Assembly: GCF_000349845.1 (NCBI RefSeq)
Contig: NC_020829.1
Span: forward strand, 1,736,001 to 1,800,000
Direction: 5' to 3'
DNA: 64,000 bases
Source of the DNA: Pseudomonas sp. ATCC 13867
Lineage (GTDB): Bacteria; Pseudomonadota; Gammaproteobacteria; Pseudomonadales; Pseudomonadaceae
Part shown: one piece after another, positions 29,028 through 37,469 of the stretch
Numbering within the stretch: the first letter of the stretch is position 1
Layout of the letters: every line of letters starts with the position of its first letter
The notes under the pieces: generated by a model
Told to the model about the DNA's origin: nothing
Databases searched by the model: none
What the model saw: only the letters and a program-made list of their open reading frames with translations
Made by a program: the position numbers and the translations under genes

Positions 29028-29162
29028 ATGAAAGTCTGGCTGCAAAGCATTGCGTGGAAGCTCGGTGTCGCGCTTGGACTGATCGAGCCTCCACGTTTAC
29101 AACCCATCCCCATCCGTAGCGACGAACAACGTCGCCTGATGGAGCAGCGCCGGCGCGGTTGA
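29028..29162 (+). CDS. PA1414-like 44-residue protein
   Basis: The ATG at 29028 is preceded by GAGGAGG and opens 44 codons: an amphipathic, membrane-leaning N-terminus (MKVWLQSIAWKLGVALGLIE) followed by a basic tail (SDEQRRLMEQRRRG). From memory this matches the small P. aeruginosa protein PA1414, strongly induced under oxygen limitation. The longer in-frame extension to 28929 lies in the leader and has no ribosome binding site. An Anr-type box upstream and a strong terminator downstream make it a single-gene, oxygen-regulated unit. The peptide's function is unknown. Confidence 0.8.
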   Translation: MKVWLQSIAWKLGVALGLIEPPRLQPIPIRSDEQRRLMEQRRRG

Positions 29163-29184
29163 TCGTTCCCCGCCGCCCCCCGCA

Positions 29185-29216
29185 TGAAAAACCCGCCGGA
29201 TGGCGGGTTTTTCTTT
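29185..29216 (+). terminator. Terminator of the PA1414-like gene
   Basis: AAAAACCCGCC pairs with GGCGGGTTTTT around GGAT, followed by CTTTT. It lies 23 bases after the stop and 22 bases before the convergent MBL gene ends. Confidence 0.95.
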
Positions 29217-29237
29217 TGGTTCTTCACGGATTACGCG

Positions 29238-29963
29238 TCATTCGCGGGCCTTGAACCAGTCGTCGATCATCGTCTTCAACCGTTCCCCGGAGAAGCTCGG
29301 GAAATGCCCGCCGTGCACGGTGCGCACCGGTAGCTCGCGCAGGCGTGCCAGGCTTCTTGCATAGTCGTCGAGGTTGGAGTGGTAGGCATCCTCGATCAGC
29401 GGACCGTCGTAGATGATGTCGCCGGAGAACAGCGTCCGGGTCTTCTCTTCCCACAGGCTGATGCCGCCCGGCGAGTGGCCGGGGGTGTGCAGCACCTGCA
29501 GGGTGCGGTCGCCCAGGTCGAGCACGTCGCCTTTGTCGATGGTGCGGGTCGCCGGCGCGGCCTTGACCCGGTATTCGGCGTAGCACAGCGGGCAGTCGGG
29601 GTGGGCGTCGAACATCTCGTCGCCGACGAAGGCGGTGGCCAGGGTGCGTTCGCCGTCGGGGCTGGCGAGGATGTCGGCCTCGGCCGGATGCACCAGGCGC
29701 TCGTCGAATTCGTGGTGGCCGGCGATGTGGTCGAAGTGGGTATGGCTGGCGACTGCCAGCAGTGGGCGCTCGGTGAGCCAGGGCAGTTGTTCGCGCAGGC
29801 TGACCAGGCCGGAGCCGCTGTCCACCAGCACGTCGCGGTCGCGGCCCTGGATGTGCCACAGGTTGCAGCGGTAGAAGGGGCGGACGTAGGGCTCGTGGAT
29901 CAGACTGACGCCGTCGTAGCAGTGGCGAACCTCGAACCAGCGGTCGCGGGTGACGATCTTCAT
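29238..29963 (-). CDS. MBL-fold metallohydrolase
   Basis: This 241-residue metallo-beta-lactamase-fold hydrolase has the zinc motif HTHFDH (SHTHFDHIAGHHEF) and further metal ligands in LHTPGHSPGG, FSGDIIYD and the C-terminal VHGGHFPSF. It resembles the glyoxalase II / lactonase branch, but the substrate cannot be read from sequence. AAAGG upstream supports the start. It converges with the PA1414-like gene and is separated from the gbu operon by a REP pair. Confidence 0.9.
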   Translation of the reverse strand: MKIVTRDRWFEVRHCYDGVSLIHEPYVRPFYRCNLWHIQGRDRDVLVDSGSGLVSLREQLPWLTERPLLAVASHTHFDHIAGHHEFDERLVHPAEADILASPDGERTLATAFVGDEMFDAHPDCPLCYAEYRVKAAPATRTIDKGDVLDLGDRTLQVLHTPGHSPGGISLWEEKTRTLFSGDIIYDGPLIEDAYHSNLDDYARSLARLRELPVRTVHGGHFPSFSGERLKTMIDDWFKARE

Positions 29964-30074
29964 GGTGTGCGCCTTTCAAGGCTGAGCATAGGGCGTACAA
30001 CCGTTCGCGGTTGTACGCCGATACACCGTGCCACTCATTGAGGCCAGGGCCAAGCCCGGAGTGCTGGAGCTTTT

Positions 30075-30140
30075 CGTAGGAGCGAGCTTGCTCGCGAACA
30101 ATCCCGAGCTGGGCGGTTCGCGAGCAAGCTCGCTCCTACG
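30075..30140. repeat. REP/BIME pair
   Basis: Canonical inverted REP copies in the gap between the ThDP-enzyme gene and the MBL gene, both on the minus strand. It marks the likely 3' end of the gbu operon. Confidence 0.9.
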
Positions 30141-30164
30141 GGGCAGGGCCTCGCGCGATGATGC

Positions 30165-31766
30165 TTAGGGCGCGAACGGCGCCGCTTCCATCACTTCGAT
30201 GATCAGCGGGCGGTCGCTCGGCGCGCTGCGCAGCAGTTCCTGCAGGTGCGCGTGGTTGCGGGCGCGTTCGGCGGCGCAGCCGAAGCCCCTGGCGATGGCG
30301 AGGAAGTCCGGGGTGTAGATGTCCACGCCCAGCGGGGTGATGTCGCGGCGCTCCATGTAGCGCTTGATCTCGCCGTAGCCGTGGTTGTTCCACAGCAGCA
30401 CGACGATGCCCACCTTGGCTTCCACGGCGCTGGCCAGTTCGGTCAGGGTGAACTGCAGGCCACCGTCGCCCATCAGGCTGATCACCGGGCGGCCCGGCTC
30501 GCCGAGCTTGGCGCCGATGGCGGCCGGCAGGCCGTAGCCCAGGGTGCCGTAGCCGGTGGAGGCGTTGAACCAGCGGCGGCCGCCGTCCAGTTCCACCAGG
30601 TGGTTGCCGCTGTAGACGGTCTGGGTCGAGTCGCCGACGAAGCGCGCGTCGGGCAGCACGTCGAGGATCGTGTCGAACAGGGTGCGGTAGTGCGCCCAGC
30701 CGCTGAAGTCTTCGGCCAGTTGCGCGCGCACCTTGGCCGCGCGCCGGGAGCCGGGGCTGGTGGCGTCGGCCTCGCGCGCCGGCAGCAGTTCCAGCAGGGC
30801 GCGCATGGCGGTGCGGGCGTCGGCCTGGATGGCGATCTGCGGCGCGAAGTTGCGCATCAGCTGCTGCGGGTCGATGTCGATGCGGATCAGTTCGCCGCCG
30901 ATCTTGAAGTTGCCGTCGAACACCACGTCGTAATCGGTCTCGCCCAGCTCGGTGCCGATGGCCAGCACCACGTCGGCCTCCAGCGCCAGTTCACGGACCG
31001 GGACCAGCGACTGGTTGCTGCCGACCAGCAGCGGGTGGTCCGGCTGCAGCAGGCCCTTGGCATTGATGGTCTGCGCGGTTGGTGCATCAAGGGCGATGGC
31101 CAGGGCGCGGGCCTCGGCTTGCGCGGCGACGCAGCCGCCACCGAGCAGCAGCAGCGGTTTCTGCGCCTTGGCCAGCTTGGCGGCGGCCTCGTGCAGCGGC
31201 GAGCGGGCCGGAGCCGGACGCGCCAGTTGCACGCGCGGCAGCACCTGCATGTGGTCGGCCGGGGCGGTAATGATGTCCAGCGGCAGCTCGATGTGTACCG
31301 GGCGCGGGCGCTCGCTGTCGAACACGGCGAAGGCGCGGGCCAGTACGGCTGGCAGCTCCTCGACGCTCATCAGGGTATGGCTGAAGGCGCTCACCCCGGC
31401 GGTCATGGCGCGCTGGTTGGGCAGTTCGTGCAGGTAGCCGTTGCCGTGGGCCAGGCGCGAGCGCTCGTTGACGCTGGAAATCACCAGCATGGGAATGGAG
31501 TCGGCGTAGGCCTGGCCCATCGCTGTGAGGATGTTGGTCATGCCCGGGCCGGTGATGATGAAGCACACGCCCGGCTTGCCGGTGACGCGCGCGTAGCCGT
31601 CGGCCATGAAGCCGGCGCCCTGTTCGTGGCGCGGGGTGATGTGGCGGATGCCGCTGTGGGGCAGGCCGCGATACAGCTCGACGGTGTGTACGCCGGGGAT
31701 GCCGAAGACGGTGTCGACGCCCCAGGCTTCGAGTTGTTTGACGAGGAATTCGCCGCAGGTGGTCAT
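30165..31766 (-). CDS. Thiamine-diphosphate-dependent 2-oxoacid decarboxylase (5-guanidino-2-oxopentanoate decarboxylase-like)
   Basis: The 533-residue enzyme has the three-domain acetolactate synthase/pyruvate decarboxylase layout. The catalytic glutamate is in RHEQGAGFMADGYAR near residue 45, and the ThDP-Mg motif starts MGDGGLQF and ends LLWNNHGYGE near residue 440. In the arginine transaminase route a ThDP enzyme turns 2-ketoarginine into 4-guanidinobutyraldehyde, which is oxidised to 4-guanidinobutyrate, the substrate of GbuA. Its place at the end of the gbu operon supports such a role. Other guanidino- or branched oxoacids are possible substrates. It lies 85 bases after the symporter gene. 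Confidence 0.88.
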   Translation of the reverse strand: MTTCGEFLVKQLEAWGVDTVFGIPGVHTVELYRGLPHSGIRHITPRHEQGAGFMADGYARVTGKPGVCFIITGPGMTNILTAMGQAYADSIPMLVISSVNERSRLAHGNGYLHELPNQRAMTAGVSAFSHTLMSVEELPAVLARAFAVFDSERPRPVHIELPLDIITAPADHMQVLPRVQLARPAPARSPLHEAAAKLAKAQKPLLLLGGGCVAAQAEARALAIALDAPTAQTINAKGLLQPDHPLLVGSNQSLVPVRELALEADVVLAIGTELGETDYDVVFDGNFKIGGELIRIDIDPQQLMRNFAPQIAIQADARTAMRALLELLPAREADATSPGSRRAAKVRAQLAEDFSGWAHYRTLFDTILDVLPDARFVGDSTQTVYSGNHLVELDGGRRWFNASTGYGTLGYGLPAAIGAKLGEPGRPVISLMGDGGLQFTLTELASAVEAKVGIVVLLWNNHGYGEIKRYMERRDITPLGVDIYTPDFLAIARGFGCAAERARNHAHLQELLRSAPSDRPLIIEVMEAAPFAP

Positions 31767-31851
31767 GGCAGTTCCTTACAGGGAGAGGTCGTGAAATGAA
31801 AGAGGGCGCGGTGATCGACTCGCCGCGCCCTTTTTATTGGCTGTCTCGCGC

Positions 31852-33243
31852 TCAGGCGACGCTGGCGGCGGCCGCCGGGCGGCGCGACAGCAGGCTGACG
31901 ACGATGAAGCTGACCAGGCCGATGGCCAGGCTGTAGTAGATCGGGGTGTTGGCTTCCAGACCGTCGATCAGCATGAACGCCAGGGATGTCAGGCTGCCCA
32001 GGGCCATGCTGGTGATGGCGCCGGTGGTGGTGGCGCGCTTCCAGTAGATGGCGCCCAGCAGCGGGATCAGCATACCGCCCACCAACAGGTTGTAGGCCAG
32101 GGTCAGGGCGCTGATCACGTCGCTGACGACCAGGGCGATGCCCAGCACCACGATGCCCAGCACCAGGGTGGAGATGCGGTTTTCGTGGGCGTCGCCGTTG
32201 CCGCTCATGCCGCGCCCCTTGCGCAGACGCGGGATCAGGTCCTGCACCAGGGTGGTGGAAGCGGCCAGCAGGCCGGCGCTGGCGGTGGACATCAGGGCAG
32301 CCAGGGCGGCGGCGACGACCAGGCCGCGGATGCCGGACGGCAGGGTGTGGTCGACGATGCTGGCGAAGGCGTTGTTGACGTTGTCCAGGTCCGGCAGCAG
32401 CACCTTGGCGGCCATGCCGATGGCGGCGCAGGCCAGGCCATAGAGGATGCAGTAGATGCCTGCGGCGGAGCCGGCGACCTTGGCGACGGTTTCACTGCGG
32501 GCGGTGAACACGCGCTGCCAGATGTCCTGGCCGATGAAGATGCCGAAGAAGTAGATCAGGAAGTAGGTGAGGATGGTGTCCCAGCCAATGGCGGTCAGCG
32601 AGAAGTAGCTGGCCGGCAGTTTGCTCGCCAGCGCGTCCCAGCCACCTGCCTGGTCCAGCGACATGGGCATCAGTACGAAAACCAGGCCGACGGTCATGAT
32701 CAGGAACTGCACGATGTCGGTCAGGGTCAGGGACCACATGCCGCCGATGGTGGAGTACAGCACCACGACGCCGCCGCCGATCAGGATGGATACCCAGAAT
32801 GGCAGGCCGAACAGCACCTGCATGACGGTGCCGATGGCGATGGTCGAGGTGGCGCCGATCATCAGGGCGTACACCAGCATGATCATCGCGCTGGCGGTGC
32901 GGGCGGCCGGGTTGTAGCGGCGCTCCAGAACCTGGGTGACGGTGTAGATCTTCAGTTTCAGCAGCGGCTTGGCGAGGAACAGGCTGATGCCGACGATGCC
33001 CAGGCCCAGGGCCGCGCACAGCCAGAAGCCGGAGATGCCGTGGACATAGCCCAGGCGCACGGTGCCGATGGTGGAGGCGCCGCCCAGGACGGTGGCGGCC
33101 ATGGTGCCCAGGTAGAAGCCCGGGCCGAGGTTGCGCCCGGCAACCAGGTAGTCGTCGCGGGTCTTGGCGCGGCGCATGCCGTACCAACCCAGAGCGATCA
33201 TGCCGGCGGCATAGATCAGTACTACGAGAATATCCAAGCCCAT
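31852..33243 (-). CDS. Sodium:solute symporter family transporter
   Basis: A 463-residue inner-membrane protein with about thirteen hydrophobic segments. Family landmarks include GPGFYLGTMAATVLGGASTIG near residue 45 and a central GGMWSLTLTDIVQFLIMTVGLVF. It couples uptake of a small solute to sodium. It sits fourth in the gbu operon, so it probably imports a guanidino compound or related amino acid derivative; this is inferred from context. The operon also has a second importer of a different family (33358-34872). Confidence 0.9.
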   Translation of the reverse strand: MGLDILVVLIYAAGMIALGWYGMRRAKTRDDYLVAGRNLGPGFYLGTMAATVLGGASTIGTVRLGYVHGISGFWLCAALGLGIVGISLFLAKPLLKLKIYTVTQVLERRYNPAARTASAMIMLVYALMIGATSTIAIGTVMQVLFGLPFWVSILIGGGVVVLYSTIGGMWSLTLTDIVQFLIMTVGLVFVLMPMSLDQAGGWDALASKLPASYFSLTAIGWDTILTYFLIYFFGIFIGQDIWQRVFTARSETVAKVAGSAAGIYCILYGLACAAIGMAAKVLLPDLDNVNNAFASIVDHTLPSGIRGLVVAAALAALMSTASAGLLAASTTLVQDLIPRLRKGRGMSGNGDAHENRISTLVLGIVVLGIALVVSDVISALTLAYNLLVGGMLIPLLGAIYWKRATTTGAITSMALGSLTSLAFMLIDGLEANTPIYYSLAIGLVSFIVVSLLSRRPAAAASVA

Positions 33244-33357
33244 CTTCGGGTCCTCACGCGTGCATTGTCATTGTTGCCGCGCGCTCGTGGCGTGCGGTGG
33301 GGCATCGGATCGGCGCGGCCGGTCCGGTGCGATTTCACGGGTCTTGTGGGTGTCGCT

Positions 33358-34872
33358 TCAGGCGGCCGGTTCGTTGATGCCGCGCACCGGGCGGTCGTGG
33401 CTGCCGACCCAGCACGGGCCCTTGGGGCCGTAGACGCCGGCGGGTTCCGGGAAGGTCCGCAGCAGGGCGACGTAGAGCAGGGCGGCCATGCCGAGGGTGA
33501 CCGGCAGGCTGATGTCGATGCCGCCGGCCAGGTCGCCCAGCGGGCCGACGAACTGGCCCGGCAGGTTGACGAAGCACAGGCCCAGGGCCGCGCTGGGGAT
33601 CCACGCACCCATGCCGCGCCAGTTCCAGCCGTTGTGGAACCAGTAGGCGCCGCCTTCCTGGCCACGGGTGAACACCTGCAGGTCATCGGCGTGGTAGAAG
33701 CCACGGCGGATGATCAGGCCCAGAATCATGATCACCATCCACGGGCTGGTGCAGGTAATGATCAGCACGGCGAAGGTCGACACGCTCTGCACCAGATTCG
33801 CGGCGAAGCGACCGATGAAGATGAAGGCGATGGACAGCAGGCCGATCAGCAGGGTGGCCTGCACGCGGCTCAGCAGGCGGGGGAACACGCTGGACATGTC
33901 CAGGCCGGTGCCGTAGAGCGAGGTGGTGCCGGTGGACATGCCGCCGATCACCGCGATCAGGCACACCGGCAGGAAGAACCAGCTCGGCGAAACGGCCAGC
34001 AGGCCGCCGACGTAGTTGTTCTGGGCGATGTAATCCGGGGCGTTGACCGCGACGATGGTGGCGGTGGCCAGGCCGAACAGGAACGGGATCAGGGTCGCCA
34101 GCTGGGCGCAGATCACCGCCAGCATGATGCGCTTCTGCGAGGTCTGGCGCGGGATGTAGCGCGCCCAGTCACCGAGGAAGGCGCCGAACGATACCGGGTT
34201 GCTCATGGCCAGCAGGGCGGCGCCGATGAAGGCGGCCCAGAAACCTTCGCTGCCCATCTGCACGGTACCGGCGTAGCCGGCGTCGAAGGGGCCGGAGAAG
34301 GCGAACAGGCCGAGCAGGAACAGCAGGCTCGCGGCCCACACGGCGATCTTGTTGACCATCAGCATGAAGCGGAAGCCGTAGATGCAGACGATCAGCACCA
34401 GCACGGCGAACAGGCCGTAGGCCAGGCCCAGGGTCAGGTCGGTTTCCGGCAGGTCGAACAGGCGCTTGGCGCCGCCGATCAGCGCATCGCCCGAGCTCCA
34501 CACGGAGAGCGAGAAGAACGCGACGGCGGTGAGCAGCGAGAGGAACGAGCCGACGATCCGCCCGTGCACGCCGAAGTGGGCGCCCGAGGAGACCGCGTTG
34601 TTGGTGCCGTTGAGCGGGCCGAACAGGCCCATCGGAGCGAGGATGATCGAGCCGACCAGCACGCCCAGGACGATGGCCCAGACGCCGGCCTGGAACGACA
34701 GGCCGAACAGCACCGGGAAGCTGCCCAGCACGGCGGTGGCGAAGGTGTTGGCGCCACCGAAGATCATGCGGAACAGGTCGGTGGGCGTGGCGTTGCGCTC
34801 GTGATCCGGGATCTGTTCGACCCCGAATGTCTCGATTGTTGTGATGGCGTGTGTGTTGTTCTTGTTATCCAT
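33358..34872 (-). CDS. NCS1-type (cytosine/purine/allantoin permease family) transporter
   Basis: This 504-residue protein has about twelve membrane segments. The hydrophilic N-terminus (GVEQIPDHERNATPTDLFRM) and first helix (GGANTFATAVLGSFPV) are typical of NCS1 cation symporters for nucleobases and related ureido or guanidino compounds. AGGAAGTC precedes the ATG at 34872; the frame upstream of it overlaps the next gene and is excluded. It lies between the SnoaL-like and sodium:solute symporter genes in the gbu operon and may import 4-guanidinobutyrate or a precursor, by inference. Confidence 0.88.
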   Translation of the reverse strand: MDNKNNTHAITTIETFGVEQIPDHERNATPTDLFRMIFGGANTFATAVLGSFPVLFGLSFQAGVWAIVLGVLVGSIILAPMGLFGPLNGTNNAVSSGAHFGVHGRIVGSFLSLLTAVAFFSLSVWSSGDALIGGAKRLFDLPETDLTLGLAYGLFAVLVLIVCIYGFRFMLMVNKIAVWAASLLFLLGLFAFSGPFDAGYAGTVQMGSEGFWAAFIGAALLAMSNPVSFGAFLGDWARYIPRQTSQKRIMLAVICAQLATLIPFLFGLATATIVAVNAPDYIAQNNYVGGLLAVSPSWFFLPVCLIAVIGGMSTGTTSLYGTGLDMSSVFPRLLSRVQATLLIGLLSIAFIFIGRFAANLVQSVSTFAVLIITCTSPWMVIMILGLIIRRGFYHADDLQVFTRGQEGGAYWFHNGWNWRGMGAWIPSAALGLCFVNLPGQFVGPLGDLAGGIDISLPVTLGMAALLYVALLRTFPEPAGVYGPKGPCWVGSHDRPVRGINEPAA

Positions 34873-34897
34873 GACTTCCTCCCGGGGAGCCCTGTCT

Positions 34898-35308
34898 TTA
34901 TGGCGTCGCAGACGGTGACAGGTGCTCGTGTGTGGCCAGCCATCGGCCCTGTTTCGGATCACGGCGGAAGATGATGGTCTCCCGTTCGTGGTTCAGGCTT
35001 TCCTCTCCCTGGATGCGCAGCCGCGTGGCGACGTCGTGGCAGAACACGGCCACGTCTTCGCCCTGCAGGCTCACAAAGGTGTTGCTCGAAAGGCAGTCAA
35101 GGACCTCGAAACCATCGTCACGCAGCCAGCTTTCCCACACCTCGCGGTAGGCCGCGCGCGAAAGCAGCGGCTGCGGCCAGGTGTGGAAGATGAAGCTGGC
35201 GTCTTCGCTGAAGGCGGCGAAGTAGGCTTCGGTGTCGGTGCGCGCGAAGGCTGCCACGAGAACGCGGGCAGCCTCCAGCACCTGTGCTACGCAGGCGTCG
35301 TTATTCAT
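34898..35308 (-). CDS. SnoaL-like / NTF2-fold protein
   Basis: The 136-residue protein has the cone-shaped NTF2/SnoaL pattern: an N-terminal helix (AARVLVAAFARTDTEAYFAAF), then DASFIFHTWPQPLLSRAAYREVW and a beta-rich C-terminus ending ATHEHLS. Such proteins act as isomerases, hydratases or binding partners. No specific reaction can be assigned. Gaps of 16 and 25 bases to gbuA and the NCS1 gene place it in the same operon. From memory it corresponds to PA1420. Confidence 0.82.
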   Translation of the reverse strand: MNNDACVAQVLEAARVLVAAFARTDTEAYFAAFSEDASFIFHTWPQPLLSRAAYREVWESWLRDDGFEVLDCLSSNTFVSLQGEDVAVFCHDVATRLRIQGEESLNHERETIIFRRDPKQGRWLATHEHLSPSATP

Positions 35309-35324
35309 GTGTGTGCTCGTGCGC

Positions 35325-36284
35325 TCAGCGGCGCTCTACGCCCGGGAGGATGCAGAGCATTTCGTACAGCAGGTTGGCGCCGAGCAGCGAGGTATTGCCG
35401 GTGGTGTCGTAGGGCGGGGAGACCTCGACCAGGTCGCAGCCGATGATGTCCAGACCCTGGCAGCCACGGACGATCTCAATGGCCTGGATGGTGGTCAGGC
35501 CGCCGATTTCCGGGGTGCCGGTACCGGGCGCCCAGGCCGGGTCGATACCGTCGATGTCGAAGGACAGGTAAACCGGGCCGCCGCCGACTTTCTCGCGGAC
35601 TTCGGCCATCAGCGGTTCCAGCGACTTGTGCCAGCACTCTTCGGCCTGCACCACGCGGAAGCCCTGCTTGCGGCTCCAGTTGAAGTCTTCGGCGGTGTAG
35701 CCCTGCGCACGCAGGCCGATCTGCACCACGCGGTCGCAGTCCAGCAGGCCTTCTTCCACCGCGCGGCGGAAGGTGGTGCCGTGGGCGATCTTCTCGCCGA
35801 ACATGTGGTCGTTCACATCGGCGTGGGCGTCGATGTGGACCAGGCCGACCTTGCCGTGCTTCTTGTGGATGGCACGCAGGATCGGCAGGGTGATGGTGTG
35901 GTCGCCGCCCAGGGTCAGCGGGAGGATGCCGTGGTCGAGGATCTTGTCGTACGCCTCTTCGATGATGCGCACGGCTTCCATCAGGTTGAAGGTGTTGATC
36001 GCCACGTCACCGATGTCGGCGATGTTCAGCGAGTCGAACGGCGCGGCGCCGGTGGCCATGTTGTACGGACGGATCATCACCGACTCGGCGCGGATTTCGC
36101 GCGGCCCGAAACGAGTGCCGGAGCGCAGGGAGGTGCCGATGTCCAGAGGCACGCCGACGAAGGCGGCATCGAGCTCGTTGAGCTCTTCGGGGGACTGGAT
36201 GTGCGGCAGGCGCATCATGGTGGCGATGCCGCCGAAACGCGGCATTTCGTTACCGCCCAGGGGCTGGTGAAGTTTCTTGTCCAT
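35325..36284 (-). CDS. gbuA: Guanidinobutyrase
   Basis: This 319-residue manganese ureohydrolase converts 4-guanidinobutyrate to 4-aminobutyrate and urea, a late step of arginine breakdown by the transaminase route. The metal ligands are all visible: H129 (GGDHT), D152, H154, D156 (HIDAHADVND) and D243, D245 (SFDIDGIDPA). Length and start (MDKKLHQPLGGNEMPRF) match GbuA of P. aeruginosa. It is the first gene of a five-gene minus-strand operon and is divergent from gbuR, its expected LysR-type activator. Confidence 0.95.
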   Translation of the reverse strand: MDKKLHQPLGGNEMPRFGGIATMMRLPHIQSPEELNELDAAFVGVPLDIGTSLRSGTRFGPREIRAESVMIRPYNMATGAAPFDSLNIADIGDVAINTFNLMEAVRIIEEAYDKILDHGILPLTLGGDHTITLPILRAIHKKHGKVGLVHIDAHADVNDHMFGEKIAHGTTFRRAVEEGLLDCDRVVQIGLRAQGYTAEDFNWSRKQGFRVVQAEECWHKSLEPLMAEVREKVGGGPVYLSFDIDGIDPAWAPGTGTPEIGGLTTIQAIEIVRGCQGLDIIGCDLVEVSPPYDTTGNTSLLGANLLYEMLCILPGVERR

Positions 36285-36489
36285 GGGGAGGGCCTCAGGC
36301 TGATCGCTGTCTTCGTGGAAACAGGCTTGTTGAATACTGAGACCGGATTCTCATCAGACCGGGTAGTGGAAAAAATCGCTGGCTACAAATAATCACTTCA
36401 GAGTTTTCTAAACTAATCAGCACCGCTAGACTGCGCCACCTTGCCGCAGCAGACGGCTCGCCGGGCTTGTGGGCTGCGGTTCCTGAATA

Positions 36490-36507
36490 GATAGCTGGCT
36501 TGCTATC
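36490..36507. promoter_or_regulatory. Candidate GbuR binding site
   Basis: GATAGC-TGGCTT-GCTATC is a perfect dyad (ATAG-N8-CTAT core) in the 288-base gbuA/gbuR intergenic region, 66 bases upstream of gbuR. LysR-type regulators usually bind such sites next to their own gene. A smaller dyad, GTTT-TCT-AAAC, at 36403-36413 lies closer to gbuA and could be an activation half-site. Confidence 0.45.
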
Positions 36508-36572
36508 ATCCGTTTTTCAGGTACAGAAAGTATTGAACTAGAGCGGCCTGGCCGCGGTTTTGCGGAGTCTTC

Positions 36573-37469
36573 ATGAGCGCGAGCGCACTGCCCGACGTCA
36601 AACTGCTGCGGATTTTCGCCTGCGTGGTGCGCAGCCAGGGCTTCGCCGCTGCCCAGCAGGAACTCAACCTGTCGACCTCGGCCATCAGTACCTACATGAG
36701 CCAGCTGGAGAACCAGTTGGGCATCGTGCTCTGCCATCGCGGCCGTGGCGGCTTCGGGCTGACCAGCAAGGGTGAGCTGTTCCATCAGGAAACCCTGCGC
36801 ATCCTCGGCGAACTCGAAGGCTTCGAACGCTATGCGGCGACCCTCAAGGGCGAGCTGCGCGGCACCCTGAATCTCGGCGTGCTGGATTCCACCGTGAGCG
36901 ATCCGGCGCTGCCGCTGGCCGATGTCATTGGCTCCTTCAGCAGCCTGCACCCGGCGGTGCACCTGCACCTGCAGGTGCAGAGTCCCTACGAGCTGCAGCT
37001 GGCGGTGCTGGACAACCGCCTGGACCTGGCCATCGGCTCCTTCTTCAGCCGGATGAACGGGCTGGTCTACCAGCCTCTTTATAGAGAACAGCACTGGCTG
37101 TATTGCAGCGACCGCCACCCGCTGTTCGACGGCCGGCGCATCCCGGCCGAGCTGATCACCCAGCAGCGCATGGTCGGACGTGGCTACTGGAGCCAGGCGG
37201 AACTGGCGCGGCACGGCTTCAAGCACAGCGCGGGCACCGTGGAGAGTATGGAGGCGCAGCTGATCCTGATTCTCTCCGGCGGCTACATCGGTTATCTGCC
37301 GGAGCACTACGCCCATTCCTGGGTGGAGCAGGGCCGCCTGCGCGCATTGCTGCCGGCGACCTTCGGCTACCAGGCGCCGTTCTCGCTGATCCTGCGCCGT
37401 GGCCGCTCCCGCGAGCCGCTGATCCAGAACTTCCGCGACCTGCTGCGCACCCAGCCGAGCCAGTCATGA
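36573..37469 (+). CDS. gbuR: LysR family transcriptional regulator of guanidinobutyrate catabolism
   Basis: This 298-residue LysR protein has an N-terminal winged helix-turn-helix (LLRIFACVVRSQGFAAAQQE, then STSAISTYMSQLENQLG) and a C-terminal periplasmic-binding-protein-like effector domain from about residue 92. The divergent position next to gbuA matches GbuR, which activates gbuA with 4-guanidinobutyrate as inducer in P. aeruginosa. Its stop overlaps the start of the DTW-domain gene (ATGA at 37466-37469), so the two are translationally coupled. Confidence 0.92.
   Translation: MSASALPDVKLLRIFACVVRSQGFAAAQQELNLSTSAISTYMSQLENQLGIVLCHRGRGGFGLTSKGELFHQETLRILGELEGFERYAATLKGELRGTLNLGVLDSTVSDPALPLADVIGSFSSLHPAVHLHLQVQSPYELQLAVLDNRLDLAIGSFFSRMNGLVYQPLYREQHWLYCSDRHPLFDGRRIPAELITQQRMVGRGYWSQAELARHGFKHSAGTVESMEAQLILILSGGYIGYLPEHYAHSWVEQGRLRALLPATFGYQAPFSLILRRGRSREPLIQNFRDLLRTQPSQS

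Larger units (their letters stand above)
28919..29216 (+). ncRNA. Possible SicX-type low-oxygen small RNA / leader transcript of the PA1414-like locus
   Basis: The predicted transcript runs from about 28919 to the terminator at 29185-29216, roughly 300 bases, with a 109-base leader containing a GGGCGGT/ACCGCCC stem (28972-29000). In P. aeruginosa, to my knowledge, the equivalent PA1414 locus is highly expressed at low oxygen and yields the sRNA SicX. An equivalent RNA here is inferred from the promoter, leader structure and gene identity. The exact RNA ends are not visible from sequence. Confidence 0.4.

Noticed and set aside
31837..34974. A 1045-codon plus-strand frame across the gbu transporter genes
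   Set aside because: It is the complement of two clear membrane transporter genes; its His/Gln/Gly-rich composition is typical of antisense shadows.
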